From: Scatonaster sp045598705
GTDB taxonomy: Bacteria > Bacillota > Clostridia > Saccharofermentanales > Saccharofermentanaceae
DNA: 64,000 nucleotides
Assembly: GCA_045598705.1 (NCBI GenBank)
Contig: JAZLMM010000043.1
Span: forward strand, 35,824 to 99,823
Reading direction: 5' to 3'
Positions 37,181 through 45,515 of this stretch are shown here, in pieces (positions within the stretch are counted from its first letter, which is position 1; each line of letters begins with the position of its first letter). Below the pieces are notes generated by a model. That model did no database searches. It was not told where the DNA came from and worked only from the letters and a program-made list of their open reading frames with translations. The position numbers and the translations under genes are program-made.

Positions 37181-37365
37181 GTAATAATCTTCCTTTTTCT
37201 AAACAATCTTTACTATTTTACCTAATTTTCAAGCAAAAAGAAATACACCTGCGCCTCATGGCATCTTGTGCTGTTCATATCTGCAGAAGCACACTCGATG
37301 ACGACCAAAATCGGGTGAAAGATTCTTCAATTCGTGATACCATTATTGCGATAGTTTCTGGTCGA

Positions 37366-37387
37366 ATCCGATTCGAAAGGATCGGAT
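37366..37387. promoter_or_regulatory. Inverted repeat upstream of radA
   Basis: ATCCGAT-N8-ATCGGAT, 7-base perfect arms, 32 bases before the radA start. Either an operator or a leader hairpin. Confidence 0.4.
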
Positions 37388-37418
37388 ATCGCACAATCAG
37401 AATGAGGAGGATACGCTT

Positions 37419-38795
37419 ATGGCGAAGAAGAAAGCCCAATTTGTCTGCCGTAACTGTGGTTACGAGACATCTGGTTGGATGGGACGTTGCCCTGGATGTC
37501 AGGAGTGGAATACTTTTGACGAATTCAAAGAAGCGCCTTCCGCGCCTGCCGATGCGAAACCCTCTCTGAAAGCTGGTTGGATTGCCGAACGTGGAGTCTC
37601 GAAGTTAGCGGAGGTTACTTCTGAGAACGAGCCACGTTTCTCTTCCGGTATTGCTGAACTGGACCGCATCTTAGGTGGCGGTCTGGTAGAAGGCTCCATG
37701 ACTCTTGTTGGCGGTGACCCAGGCATTGGTAAATCCACCTTGCTCATGCAGGTGTCCGGTCTCGTAGACATTGACGGTGAGATTCTCTACGTTTCCGGCG
37801 AGGAATCTAAGTCGCAAATCAAGATGCGAGCAGATCGACTTGGCATCCATCGTGAGCGCATTACGCTCTGTTCCCAGACTTCGTTCGAACATATTTCCGC
37901 ACTCATTACTGAACGCAAACCAGGGCTTTGCATTATCGATTCCATTCAGACGCTCTATAGCGAAGAAATTTCTTCTGCACCTGGGTCAGTTACCCAGACG
38001 CGTGAGGTGACCGCGGGCCTTCTGCGTCTGGCCAAATCATTAAACGTCTCTATCATTCTGGTCGGTCACGTGACCAAGGACGGCGCCATCGCAGGACCAC
38101 GCATTATTGAGCACATGGTCGATACCGTGCTCTATTTCGAAGGGGACGGCTCTTCGGCACTTCGCATGCTACGTGCGACCAAGAACCGCTTCGGCGCTAC
38201 AGGCGAGCTCGCCTTCTTCGAAATGACTCAGAAAGGTCTGGTTGGTGTCGAGAACGCTTCTGCGCTACTTCTTTCGGGGCGTCCACATATGGCACCCGGG
38301 TCCGTCATCACTTCTGTGGTAGAGGGTTCCCGTGCAGTCTTACTTGAGATCCAGGCACTTCTCTCACCTTCTTCCTATGCCAATGCGCAGCGCATGACAC
38401 AGGGATTGGACCGTGGGCGCGTCTCCATGTTACTCGCTGTTTTGGAGAGTCAGTGCCATGCGGGAATCTCAAACATGGACGCGTACATCAATGTGGTAGG
38501 CGGTATGCGTATCGACGAGACCGCCTGTGACCTTGCCGTTGTGTGCGCCGCTTTCTCTTCTTTCTCGGGAAAACCACTGCAAGAAGATACGTTGGTACTT
38601 GGAGAAGTGGGCTTGACCGGTGAACTTCGTCCGGTCAGCGATCTTGAGAAACGACTAAGTGATGCAGCTCGTCTCGGCTTCACCTCATGTGTATTGCCAA
38701 GTGCAAGCAAGAGCGCAGCCAGCAGATTGCCATTGAAGATTGACTACATTTATGTTGACAAGCTTTCCGAAGTGATCGACGTACTTTTTACTTAA
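37419..38795 (+). CDS. radA: DNA repair protein RadA (Sms)
   Basis: 458 residues, normal length. N-terminal zinc finger CRNCGYETSGWMGRCPGC, RecA-like ATPase with Walker A GGDPGIGKST, the RadA-specific KNRFG motif (TKNRFGATGE) and a C-terminal Lon-like domain. Helps branch migration in recombination. GAGGAGG precedes the ATG. Followed 21 bases later by ispD, as an operon. Confidence 0.96.
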   Translation: MAKKKAQFVCRNCGYETSGWMGRCPGCQEWNTFDEFKEAPSAPADAKPSLKAGWIAERGVSKLAEVTSENEPRFSSGIAELDRILGGGLVEGSMTLVGGDPGIGKSTLLMQVSGLVDIDGEILYVSGEESKSQIKMRADRLGIHRERITLCSQTSFEHISALITERKPGLCIIDSIQTLYSEEISSAPGSVTQTREVTAGLLRLAKSLNVSIILVGHVTKDGAIAGPRIIEHMVDTVLYFEGDGSSALRMLRATKNRFGATGELAFFEMTQKGLVGVENASALLLSGRPHMAPGSVITSVVEGSRAVLLEIQALLSPSSYANAQRMTQGLDRGRVSMLLAVLESQCHAGISNMDAYINVVGGMRIDETACDLAVVCAAFSSFSGKPLQEDTLVLGEVGLTGELRPVSDLEKRLSDAARLGFTSCVLPSASKSAASRLPLKIDYIYVDKLSEVIDVLFT

Positions 38796-38816
38796 TTGAA
38801 GAAATAAGGAGCGAAT

Positions 38817-39653
38817 ATGCAGATTAAGAAAGTAACCGATTCGATTTCTCTAGATGAATTGTTGCGACCAATATACGTTGTGATTCCAGCTGCGGGATTA
38901 GGGCTTCGCATGGGCATTTCTGACAGCAAGCAATTCTTGAAGATCCATGGCATTCCTGTTCTGGCCCACACGCTTCTTGCTTTCGCCAAATGGAAGGCAG
39001 ATTACAAAATAAAACTTCACGCCGTACTCGTCACGAATCGCGAGAATCTCGACCGAGCACAAGAATTGGTAGATGAATACCAGATTGATTTTGTGGAAAG
39101 AATCGTTGAAGGAGGAGCCACTCGTCAAGAATCCGTCGCTGCAGGGATTGCTGCGCTGGCTTCACTTCCCCGTGCACCGGAGGACGATGACCAAGTCTTC
39201 ATTCACGATGGGGCCCGTTGCTTGATTGATCAGAATACCCTCTCAAAGCTTTATGTATCCGGCGCTCGTTACGATGTCTGCGTTGCGGCGACACCATGCA
39301 AGAACACCATCAAGGCAATTGTGAAGCCGACCACAGAAGAGAATGGTGCCGCTTCGGTTTCTGCAAATTCTAATGCTTTCGGAACCTCCGTATCCGAGGC
39401 GCCGATCGTAGATCACACGCTTGACCGAGATACACTTTATGAGGTGCAGACACCGCAAGTCTTCCGTTATCGCGTACTCCTACAAGTCAATGAGAAAGCC
39501 AAAGAAATGGGCATCATCGCAACCGACGACACGGCTTTGGCCGAAGCTTGTGGCATCCCCGTTCATCTCATCACTTGTTCTTATGGAAACATCAAGATCA
39601 CAACCCCTGAGGATGTGGCGCTGGCCGAGTTCATCTTGAGCCAGCAATCATGA
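38817..39653 (+). CDS. ispD: 2-C-methyl-D-erythritol 4-phosphate cytidylyltransferase
   Basis: Third step of the MEP isoprenoid pathway (CTP plus MEP gives CDP-ME). Nucleotide-binding PAAGLGLRMG and KQFLKIHGIPVLAHT, HDGARCL and TPQVF motifs are present. It is 278 residues against about 230 usual: about 20 extra N-terminal residues and a low-complexity Ala/Ser insert near residue 180. AAGGAG precedes the ATG. Converges with ispF 12 bases downstream. Confidence 0.94.
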   Translation: MQIKKVTDSISLDELLRPIYVVIPAAGLGLRMGISDSKQFLKIHGIPVLAHTLLAFAKWKADYKIKLHAVLVTNRENLDRAQELVDEYQIDFVERIVEGGATRQESVAAGIAALASLPRAPEDDDQVFIHDGARCLIDQNTLSKLYVSGARYDVCVAATPCKNTIKAIVKPTTEENGAASVSANSNAFGTSVSEAPIVDHTLDRDTLYEVQTPQVFRYRVLLQVNEKAKEMGIIATDDTALAEACGIPVHLITCSYGNIKITTPEDVALAEFILSQQS

Positions 39654-39664
39654 ATCAGGATTCG

Positions 39665-40192
39665 TTATTCCTGCTCTTCGCGACGCATCGTCACGCTTGC
39701 AAAGACCATCATTCCTTCGCCTTCTCCAAACCGGGTCAACTGTTCGCCGGAGGTAGCCGTAATTCCTATTCTGGTTAAATCCAGTCCGGTCAAGGCACAA
39801 ATGCGTTCCTTCATGAAGCCGATCATGGGCGTCATCTTTGGACGCCTCGCTTCGATGGTAATTGAGATGTGTCGGAGTTCCCAACCCATCTCGTTCGCAA
39901 ATGAAAGTGATTTTGCCAAGTAGGCAGCACTATCGGTGATGCCCTCTTTGCACATCTGGTCCGCAATCGAACCCAGGACATTGACGCCGGACACGCCTGA
40001 AATCGCATTGGTCAATGCATGAAGGACAACGTCTCCATCGCTGTTGGCTACAAGCGGGGTCTCTCCTTCGAAGACAACGCCGCCGAGGATCAACTTCTTC
40101 GGCCATTTGTCAGCTGATTTCAAGCTTGCTTCACACGGTTGCATGAAGCGATGGCTATCCTGCCCGATTCCATGTGCATATTCGTATTGCAT
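39665..40192 (-). CDS. ispF: 2-C-methyl-D-erythritol 2,4-cyclodiphosphate synthase, divergent
   Basis: Converts CDP-ME 2-phosphate to the cyclodiphosphate. 175 residues against about 158 usual. The zinc ligands Asp and His in GIGQDSHRF and His in GDVVLHAL are kept, as is the Glu of SGEQL. Two usually conserved acidic residues are changed: HALTN where most read HALTD or HAICD, and VLGSIA where most read ALGDIG. An approximately 18-residue insert near residue 25 adds length. Own promoter at 40257-40265. Confidence 0.9.
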   Translation of the reverse strand: MQYEYAHGIGQDSHRFMQPCEASLKSADKWPKKLILGGVVFEGETPLVANSDGDVVLHALTNAISGVSGVNVLGSIADQMCKEGITDSAAYLAKSLSFANEMGWELRHISITIEARRPKMTPMIGFMKERICALTGLDLTRIGITATSGEQLTRFGEGEGMMVFASVTMRREEQE

Positions 40193-40256
40193 TTGCGTAA
40201 CCGCCTTTACATTAAATTGCGAAAAAACGATGTTCGCTTTCTTTCGATGTCATCTC

Positions 40257-40265
40257 ATTATAGCA
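40257..40265 (-). promoter_or_regulatory. Extended -10 promoter of ispF
   Basis: TGCTATAAT on the minus strand, an exact extended -10, 65 bases before the ispF start. Confidence 0.5.
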
Positions 40266-40273
40266 TGAGGGGT

Positions 40274-40819
40274 TTACTGATTCACCGCATTTTCCATGAT
40301 CCAGTTCGCCAAGTCAATTGCCGACCACTCGCCTCGTGTTGTGCCATCAAATCGTGCAACCTGTAAGTTATTCCGAATCACGATGGCATCTGGCATCGCC
40401 TTGATGCCGTAAGAAGAAGTAAGTTCTCGTTCCGCAATACCATCTATCGCCACAATCAGAAGCTTGTCGTGATATTTCTCAGCCACCTCTTCCATGCTGG
40501 CAAAAACGCCATAAGTATCTCCCTGCATGCCAGAATAGAAGAAGAAAACTACAGTCAGTGGGCAGGACTTTGTCAATTGTTCGAGGTCAACCACCTGCCG
40601 ATATATGATGCCGGGCTCTGTCTCACCTTCTGGTATTTCGTATACCATGGCACTGATTGTACAATCATAGTAATCGTTGCCGAGATACTCGTGATAGTCT
40701 CCTAAATCCTCATTGGTTGCCTTACTCTTTTTCTTGCAAGCAACAAAAAAGCCTGCCATGCCTAGTGCAAGCACCAAGCATGTCAGGTCTTTCATAAGTT
40801 TTCGAAACTTGTATGTCAT
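40274..40819 (-). CDS. Thioredoxin-fold lipoprotein lacking the CXXC motif
   Basis: 181 residues. Lipobox FFVAC after a signal peptide. Residues about 85-180 follow a thioredoxin-like order (LTVVFFFYSGMQGDTYGVF, a helix, LLIVAIDGI, then the cis-Pro loop GIKAMPDAIV and a strand with ARFDG). At the expected WCxxC site the sequence is YSGMQGD, so it cannot do disulfide chemistry. Its start overlaps the mrp stop as ATGA. Could be a binding or assembly protein; function unknown. Confidence 0.75.
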   Translation of the reverse strand: MTYKFRKLMKDLTCLVLALGMAGFFVACKKKSKATNEDLGDYHEYLGNDYYDCTISAMVYEIPEGETEPGIIYRQVVDLEQLTKSCPLTVVFFFYSGMQGDTYGVFASMEEVAEKYHDKLLIVAIDGIAERELTSSYGIKAMPDAIVIRNNLQVARFDGTTRGEWSAIDLANWIMENAVNQ

Positions 40820-41670
40820 CCTTCGATCATCTTCTCGACATACTCAACAGCACCGGAAAGAATGTCAGAAGGCACTTTCTCAATATGGCCTTCGTCTACC
40901 AAAGCTGTCACTTCCGGATCGAGCGGGAGCTTGTCAAGGAGCGGTACACCCATTTCTTTGGCTGCCTTCTCAACCTTGCCCTCTTCACCAAAGAGTGGCG
41001 TCTTCTGACCACAGCACTTGCAGACTGTGTAGCTCATGTTCTCAACGAAACCGAGTACCTTCACCTGCATAAGCAATGCCATGTTTCTTGCCTTGTTCAC
41101 AATCATGTGTACAAGGTCCTGTGGGGTAGAAACAAGGAAAATACCATCCAGTGGAATAGACTGGAATACAGTCAATGGAACATCACCTGTTCCCGGTGGC
41201 ATATCGATTAACATAACATCAATGTTATCCCAAATTACGTCTGTCCAGAACTGCTTCACGACACCGGAAATAACCGGTCCACGCCATACAACCGGCGCTT
41301 CTTCATTGTCCATGACCAGATTCACAGATACAATCTGGATACCAGAGTGAGAGACCATCGGCAGAATGCCATTCTCATCGCCTTTAAGCTGACCTTTGAG
41401 ACCAAATGCCTTCGGAATAGAAGGACCGGTTACGTCCGCATCAAGAATCGCAACACGATAGCCATCACGTGCCAAGCGAGCAGCCAATACAGAGGTTACG
41501 AAGGACTTACCAACGCCACCCTTACCACTACAAACACCGATGACTTTCTTTACACTAGATTTCTCATGGAGTGGTGCAATGAGAGATTCCGGTTCAGAAG
41601 AACCACAAGAGCCACCTGCAGAAGCAGACGGGCAGGAATCTTTCGATTTGCATGAATCACAAGAACCCAT
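40816..41670 (-). CDS. mrp: Mrp/NBP35-family Fe-S carrier ATPase
   Basis: 284 residues. Deviant Walker A GKGGVGKSF, Walker B LIDMPPGTGD and a C-terminal CKCC motif (YTVCKCCGQKT) that holds a bridging Fe-S cluster. The N-terminal stretch has a further four Cys (CDSCKSKDSC...C), resembling the NBP35 extension. Carries Fe-S clusters to target proteins. ATG at 41670 lies 6 bases after AGGTGAG; a GTG three codons earlier is less likely. A sigma-A promoter lies 35-65 bases upstream. Confidence 0.93.
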   Translation of the reverse strand: MGSCDSCKSKDSCPSASAGGSCGSSEPESLIAPLHEKSSVKKVIGVCSGKGGVGKSFVTSVLAARLARDGYRVAILDADVTGPSIPKAFGLKGQLKGDENGILPMVSHSGIQIVSVNLVMDNEEAPVVWRGPVISGVVKQFWTDVIWDNIDVMLIDMPPGTGDVPLTVFQSIPLDGIFLVSTPQDLVHMIVNKARNMALLMQVKVLGFVENMSYTVCKCCGQKTPLFGEEGKVEKAAKEMGVPLLDKLPLDPEVTALVDEGHIEKVPSDILSGAVEYVEKMIEG

Positions 41671-41704
41671 AGAACTCACCTCAAATCATTTTATCGTCCC
41701 GCCT

Positions 41705-41733
41705 ATTTTACGCCTGGGCAGGAAGAAAAGCAA
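41705..41733 (-). promoter_or_regulatory. Sigma-A promoter of mrp
   Basis: On the minus strand, TTGCTT (41728-41733), 17 bases, TAAAAT (41705-41710). Confidence 0.55.
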
Positions 41734-41875
41734 ATCACGAATTGACAAGAGTACTTGTAAGAATCAGAAACTACTCTGGACAATGACAAGGTCCGTGAAT
41801 TTGCCAAGTACTGCTCTTGAGTCAAAGTTCCCTTCAAAATCTCACTTCAGTTTCTTTCTATTAAACCATGTATAC

Positions 41876-41956
41876 TTATCCGATGAGGGCATAAGCCAAT
41901 GTTGCTTGTGCTCCTAAAAAAGCAACTCCCAATACAACTAATCCAGCAATAATCAT
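41876..41956 (-). CDS. 26-residue hydrophobic small protein
   Basis: ATG at 41956 with CGGAGGAAAT 5 to 13 bases before it. The peptide MIIAGLVVLGVAFLGAQATL continues AYALIG and stops at TAA. It has no charged residue and would span the membrane once. It lies alone in a 500-base gap between rsmC-like and mrp and is preceded by a 7-bp hairpin (41987-42006) in the same leader. The end AYALI weakly recalls KdpF-type subunits, but no kdp genes are here. Unknown function. Confidence 0.5.
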   Translation of the reverse strand: MIIAGLVVLGVAFLGAQATLAYALIG

Positions 41957-41986
41957 CGATATTTCCTCCGAAATCTTTTTACTATT

Positions 41987-42006
41987 TGGAAGGTTTTTGC
42001 CTTCCA
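41987..42006 (-). promoter_or_regulatory. Leader hairpin before the 26-residue ORF
   Basis: TGGAAGG (41987-41993) and CCTTCCA (42000-42006) pair with a 6-base loop, about 30 bases before the small ORF. Confidence 0.4.
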
Positions 42007-42081
42007 GTTTGTTTCCATCTATTTATACGAACGACTGAAAGAAAGTGCTACAAAACAAAACACTTTTTTCTATCTCTTATG

Positions 42082-42107
42082 AAAAAGAGCGTCTCCCGAC
42101 GCCCCTT
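42082..42107 (-). terminator. Terminator after the methyltransferase gene
   Basis: On the minus strand, AAGGGGCGTC and GACGCTCTTT form a 10-bp stem (two G-U pairs) with a 4-base loop, followed by T residues. Confidence 0.75.
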
Positions 42108-42166
42108 CCAATTCTATTCTATTTGTTGATCTTGAAAATCAGTAACAGATTGTGTTCACTATGTCC

Positions 42167-42790
42167 TTACTGCGCAGCTACCGCTTTGACCGACTTCATG
42201 ATCCAATACCCAGATTCTTTGGCGATAATCTCACAGTTGCCAAACTTCTCAATAAGATACTTCTCCGAAGATGGCGCGCCTTGTTTCTTCTGCAAGACCA
42301 CATATAGCGGGCCACCTTCGCTCAGATGTTCGTAAGCACCATCATAGAATGAGAAGACCGTCTGCTTGCCGGCACGCACAGGTGGGTTGGTAAGTACTAC
42401 GTCAAACATCCCTTCAACTTGTGCACATCCATCAGACTTGTGAACATCCACGCATTTCACACCATTGGCCTCTGCGTTCTCACGTGCTAACGCCAGCGCC
42501 CGTTCATTAATGTCCACCATGGTGACTTCCATCGATGGGAAGACGCGCTTCATAATGATTCCGACAGGACCATAGCCACAGCCGAGATCTAAGAGTCTCC
42601 CCTTCTTGCGATTCATGGCAGAAAGATCTTCGATTGCAGTTTCGAGAAGCGTACGAGAGCCAAAGTCCAGAAACTTCTTTGAGAAGACTTCTGCATCGGT
42701 CGTAAAGAAGAAATCCATCCCGTGCATTCTTGCTTGAATGACGTGACGATCAGATTCTCCCTGCGGATTTTCTTCATAGTAATGTGCCAA
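42167..42790 (-). CDS. Class I methyltransferase, RsmC/YbxB-like
   Basis: 207 residues. SAM-binding LLDLGCGYGPVGI and the LTNPPVRAGK motif of small-base methyltransferases identify the RsmC-type group, which modifies 16S rRNA G1207. YbxB-like single-domain versions of this length are common in Firmicutes. Start is TTG at 42790 with GGAGG 8 bases ahead. It follows a lipoprotein gene by 57 bases. Confidence 0.9.
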   Translation of the reverse strand: MAHYYEENPQGESDRHVIQARMHGMDFFFTTDAEVFSKKFLDFGSRTLLETAIEDLSAMNRKKGRLLDLGCGYGPVGIIMKRVFPSMEVTMVDINERALALARENAEANGVKCVDVHKSDGCAQVEGMFDVVLTNPPVRAGKQTVFSFYDGAYEHLSEGGPLYVVLQKKQGAPSSEKYLIEKFGNCEIIAKESGYWIMKSVKAVAAQ

Positions 42791-42847
42791 TGCGCACGCC
42801 TCCGTTCATCTAACGAAATTCGATATATCGTATGTACAAAAAACGCC

Positions 42848-43447
42848 TTAAGGAACCAAGTACTCGATACCGATAACAGAACCGTTCTGCACGGTCAGCA
42901 TCAGTTCAGAAGTACCACGGGTGAAGATCCACTGTACATCAGACTCAGTGTCCGGATCTCCATACAGTTCGCGAGCCTTATCCGTTGTCATGCCGATCTC
43001 CAAACCTTCCGGCGTGGCAACCAGGTCAGAAAGCAGACGAACATCAGAGATAAAGCCCTTCTCTTCGCCAGTCAGATAGGATGCGGTAACGACGATATTG
43101 TCGTAGGTGTATACGAAGTCTGTACCATCGTGTGCACAGGAAGGAACTTCCAACTTGGATTTTGCCTCGCCCAGTGCTGCAATCGTTGCTTCTGGCTCAC
43201 TACCCAATACGATCTGTACGTTCTGGTATGTGAAGACAAAGTTATCCTTTGTATCTACAGTAATCTCAACGCCACTCACCTCTTCGCTGGAAGCAGCCTG
43301 ACTTTCTTCCTTCGAAGTGTCGACCAATGCCGCAGTAGCAGATGTCTCGCCACCTGCAGCCTTCGTCGTTGCTTCTTTCTTATCCGAACAAGCAGCTATG
43401 GATGCTGCCATAATTGCTACTAAAACCAAAGATCCTAATTTCTTCAT
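42848..43447 (-). CDS. Clostridial lipoprotein of unknown function
   Basis: 199 residues. Lipobox SIAAC after a signal peptide, then a Ser/Thr/Ala-rich linker. The mature domain (FVFTYQNVQIVLGSEPEATIAALGE, SCAHDGTDFVYTYDNIVVTASY, GLEIGMTTDKARELYGDPD) is a repeated type in Lachnospiraceae-like genomes, reminiscent of the SmpA/BLIP fold because of the IGMTTDKARELYGDP pattern. Function unknown; surface location inferred. Confidence 0.8.
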   Translation of the reverse strand: MKKLGSLVLVAIMAASIAACSDKKEATTKAAGGETSATAALVDTSKEESQAASSEEVSGVEITVDTKDNFVFTYQNVQIVLGSEPEATIAALGEAKSKLEVPSCAHDGTDFVYTYDNIVVTASYLTGEEKGFISDVRLLSDLVATPEGLEIGMTTDKARELYGDPDTESDVQWIFTRGTSELMLTVQNGSVIGIEYLVP

Positions 43448-43489
43448 TCTTATCCTTCTCCTTAGAAAAGCTTCTTTAACAACACGTTT

Positions 43490-43518
43490 ATTGTCGCACG
43501 ATTACTTGGTAGATTCAA
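43490..43518 (-). promoter_or_regulatory. Possible promoter of the lipoprotein gene
   Basis: On the minus strand TTGAAT (43513-43518), 17 bases, TGC-GACAAT. A palindrome TCACAA-ATC-TTGTGA (43530-43544) lies directly upstream and may bind a regulator. Confidence 0.35.
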
Positions 43519-43547
43519 TCAGCAAATTGTCACAAATCTTGTGATGC

Positions 43548-44597
43548 TTAGGTGCCAGCTTTCTTCGCCTCATCGTATCGAGCGCAGACTTCTTCCCAAT
43601 ACTCTGCCATATCTTCATCGTTGCGGTGATCCTGAAGTCCATATTTCTCCACCAGTACGCCTCCCAAATAGGACGCACACTTCTCAGCACCGGTCACATT
43701 CATATGTAACCCCGCATCGTATGTATCTAGGCTGTAGTCGATGCCCACTTCACTTTCCGCAATCTCTAGCATATTGATATAAAGCAGGTCATGCTCCGCT
43801 GCATACTTCTCAATCTCCTGATCCCACTCTTCGTACCAGTGTGGGTATAGAGACGGCGACTTAATAAGTACCAGGTGAATACCCTTCTCCTTACAAAGCT
43901 TCGTCATCTTATCCAGATATTTCATGGCCTTGTCGCCAAAGCCAGGTTCGGCCAACGGACGTGGCGGTGGGAATTCACCGGCCGGCATGATCTCTGTACG
44001 AAGATAGTACCCGTTATATGAGATAATGTCTTTCTTGAACCAATATTTGAAATCATCCTTGGACAACTCGTTCCAACGGCTGTGATACCGTAGAATCGGG
44101 AAAAGGTACTCCACCATGCTTTCGTCTTCACACATGGAGGCATTGATAGCATCCCACTTGGTCTTGCTCCATCGCATGCCATCCAGTGCCATGCGGTTAT
44201 ATGCCTCATTCTGCGGTTCGTTGTACATCAGGGACAACACATTGAACACCACAACATCCGGTGTTTCGTATCGCAAGGCATCCTCAAGAAGATAATAGGA
44301 CTGCCACACCAGTTGCTGTGCACCACCACGAATGAAAGAATTCAATCCATACTCTCGCCACAGTTGTACAGTAGAGAAATTCTCATACACCTCGCAGTCA
44401 CCAACGAAGAGGACATCGTGGTCGCCATAGGCTTCGTAATATTCTGCAGTCAAGGCACCTTCCGTAACATCGCCCATGTACTTCGGTCGAAGGAGTAGAT
44501 CCAGAAGATAAAGGAACACCCCGGACACCACGATCAGTGCCAGCACCAGCGCCACTTTACGAACCTTACTATGTTTCTTTTCCGATGTTTCTTCCAT
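43548..44597 (-). CDS. SGNH/DltD-like protein with Cys at the nucleophile position
   Basis: 349 residues. One N-terminal membrane helix (about 14-37), then an SGNH-hydrolase-like outside domain. The block where DltD and GDSL proteins have GDS or GSS reads FVGDCEVYEN (GDC at 66-68), while the C-terminal Asp-His pair is kept in YDAGLHMN (D294, H298). Such proteins act with an MBOAT partner to move an acyl group to an envelope polymer; the MBOAT gene is on the same strand, 919 bases away beyond plsC. AAGGAG precedes the ATG. Whether Cys 68 is catalytic is not known. Confidence 0.75.
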   Translation of the reverse strand: MEETSEKKHSKVRKVALVLALIVVSGVFLYLLDLLLRPKYMGDVTEGALTAEYYEAYGDHDVLFVGDCEVYENFSTVQLWREYGLNSFIRGGAQQLVWQSYYLLEDALRYETPDVVVFNVLSLMYNEPQNEAYNRMALDGMRWSKTKWDAINASMCEDESMVEYLFPILRYHSRWNELSKDDFKYWFKKDIISYNGYYLRTEIMPAGEFPPPRPLAEPGFGDKAMKYLDKMTKLCKEKGIHLVLIKSPSLYPHWYEEWDQEIEKYAAEHDLLYINMLEIAESEVGIDYSLDTYDAGLHMNVTGAEKCASYLGGVLVEKYGLQDHRNDEDMAEYWEEVCARYDEAKKAGT

Positions 44598-44673
44598 TAT
44601 GACTCCTTGTCACTCTATTTCACGTTCTGTCACGAACTAGGAGTGGTATTCGTCCAATACTGAACCGGACAGA

Positions 44674-44692
44674 TGCATTGTAGCACAATGCA
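44674..44692. promoter_or_regulatory. Perfect palindrome in the plsC promoter
   Basis: TGCATTGT-AGC-ACAATGCA, 8-base arms. It covers the -35 region of the promoter whose extended -10 is TGATAGAAT at 44702-44710. Candidate site for a lipid-responsive regulator. Confidence 0.6.
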
Positions 44693-44701
44693 CCAACCTT
44701 G

Positions 44702-44710
44702 TGATAGAAT
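44702..44710 (+). promoter_or_regulatory. Extended -10 promoter of plsC
   Basis: TGATAGAAT, 37 bases before the plsC start codon. Confidence 0.55.
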
Positions 44711-44747
44711 AATTGCTTGGAAACAATTAACTTCTTGGAGGTTCGGG

Positions 44748-45509
44748 ATGAAATATCTGCTTTATGTGCTCTATGCATTACTTGGTTTGATCGGCGCATT
44801 GGTCGCTGCGATCGTCCTTTATTTCTTGTTCGTATTTGCAGCATCTATATTTATCAACACGAAGAAAGAGTACAACAAAGACTCCAAGTTCTATCGTTTC
44901 CTTCTCCAGTCTTCCACTGGCATTGGCATGAGAGTCATGCGCATTCGTTATGATCTTCAGGGGCTCGACAAGATTCCGGAAGGCCGTCAGATGCTCTTTG
45001 TCTGCAACCATCGCTCTGGTTTCGACCCGATGATCTCCTGGCGAATCCTTCGCAAGCACGCCCCGTCTTTCATCTCCAAAGAAGAGAACTTCAAGGTGCC
45101 TTTCTATGGTCGCCTGATTCGTCGTTGCTGCTTCATGTCCATAGACCGTGAGAATCCAAGAAATGCCATGATGACCATTGATCGCGCCAGCAAACTTCTG
45201 CAGGCTGATGAGGTCTCCATTGCCGTCTACCCAGAAGGTACCCGAAGCAAGGACGCGGTGTTGCTTCCTTTCCATAACGGCGTATTCAAGATTGCGCAGA
45301 AAGCGAATGTACCGGTCATTGTAATGACTATGCAAGGTACCGAACTTGTGAAGAAACGTTATCCTTGGCACAGCACCATAGTCCGTCTCAAAGTCGTCGG
45401 TGTCATGGAGGCAGAACACGTCAAGGGTACCAAGACTTCCATCATTGCAGATGAGGCCCGCGACATGATGGTCAAGGATCTCGAAGAGAATCCCCTTCAC
45501 CAGAAGTAA
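44748..45509 (+). CDS. plsC: 1-acyl-sn-glycerol-3-phosphate acyltransferase
   Basis: 253 residues. One N-terminal membrane helix, the catalytic NHRSGFD box (H-x4-D) and YPEGTRS, the acyltransferase motifs that bind glycerol-phosphate. Makes phosphatidic acid for membrane lipids. ATG at 44748 follows GGAGG; an in-frame ATG at 44673 lies in the promoter and is rejected. It stands on the opposite strand inside the dlt-like locus and ends 6 bases from the MBOAT stop. Confidence 0.93.
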   Translation: MKYLLYVLYALLGLIGALVAAIVLYFLFVFAASIFINTKKEYNKDSKFYRFLLQSSTGIGMRVMRIRYDLQGLDKIPEGRQMLFVCNHRSGFDPMISWRILRKHAPSFISKEENFKVPFYGRLIRRCCFMSIDRENPRNAMMTIDRASKLLQADEVSIAVYPEGTRSKDAVLLPFHNGVFKIAQKANVPVIVMTMQGTELVKKRYPWHSTIVRLKVVGVMEAEHVKGTKTSIIADEARDMMVKDLEENPLHQK

Positions 45510-45515
45510 TTGAAA

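Noticed and set aside
41876..41956. Naming the 26-residue ORF kdpF
   Set aside because: Only the AYALI end is similar and no kdpABC genes are nearby.
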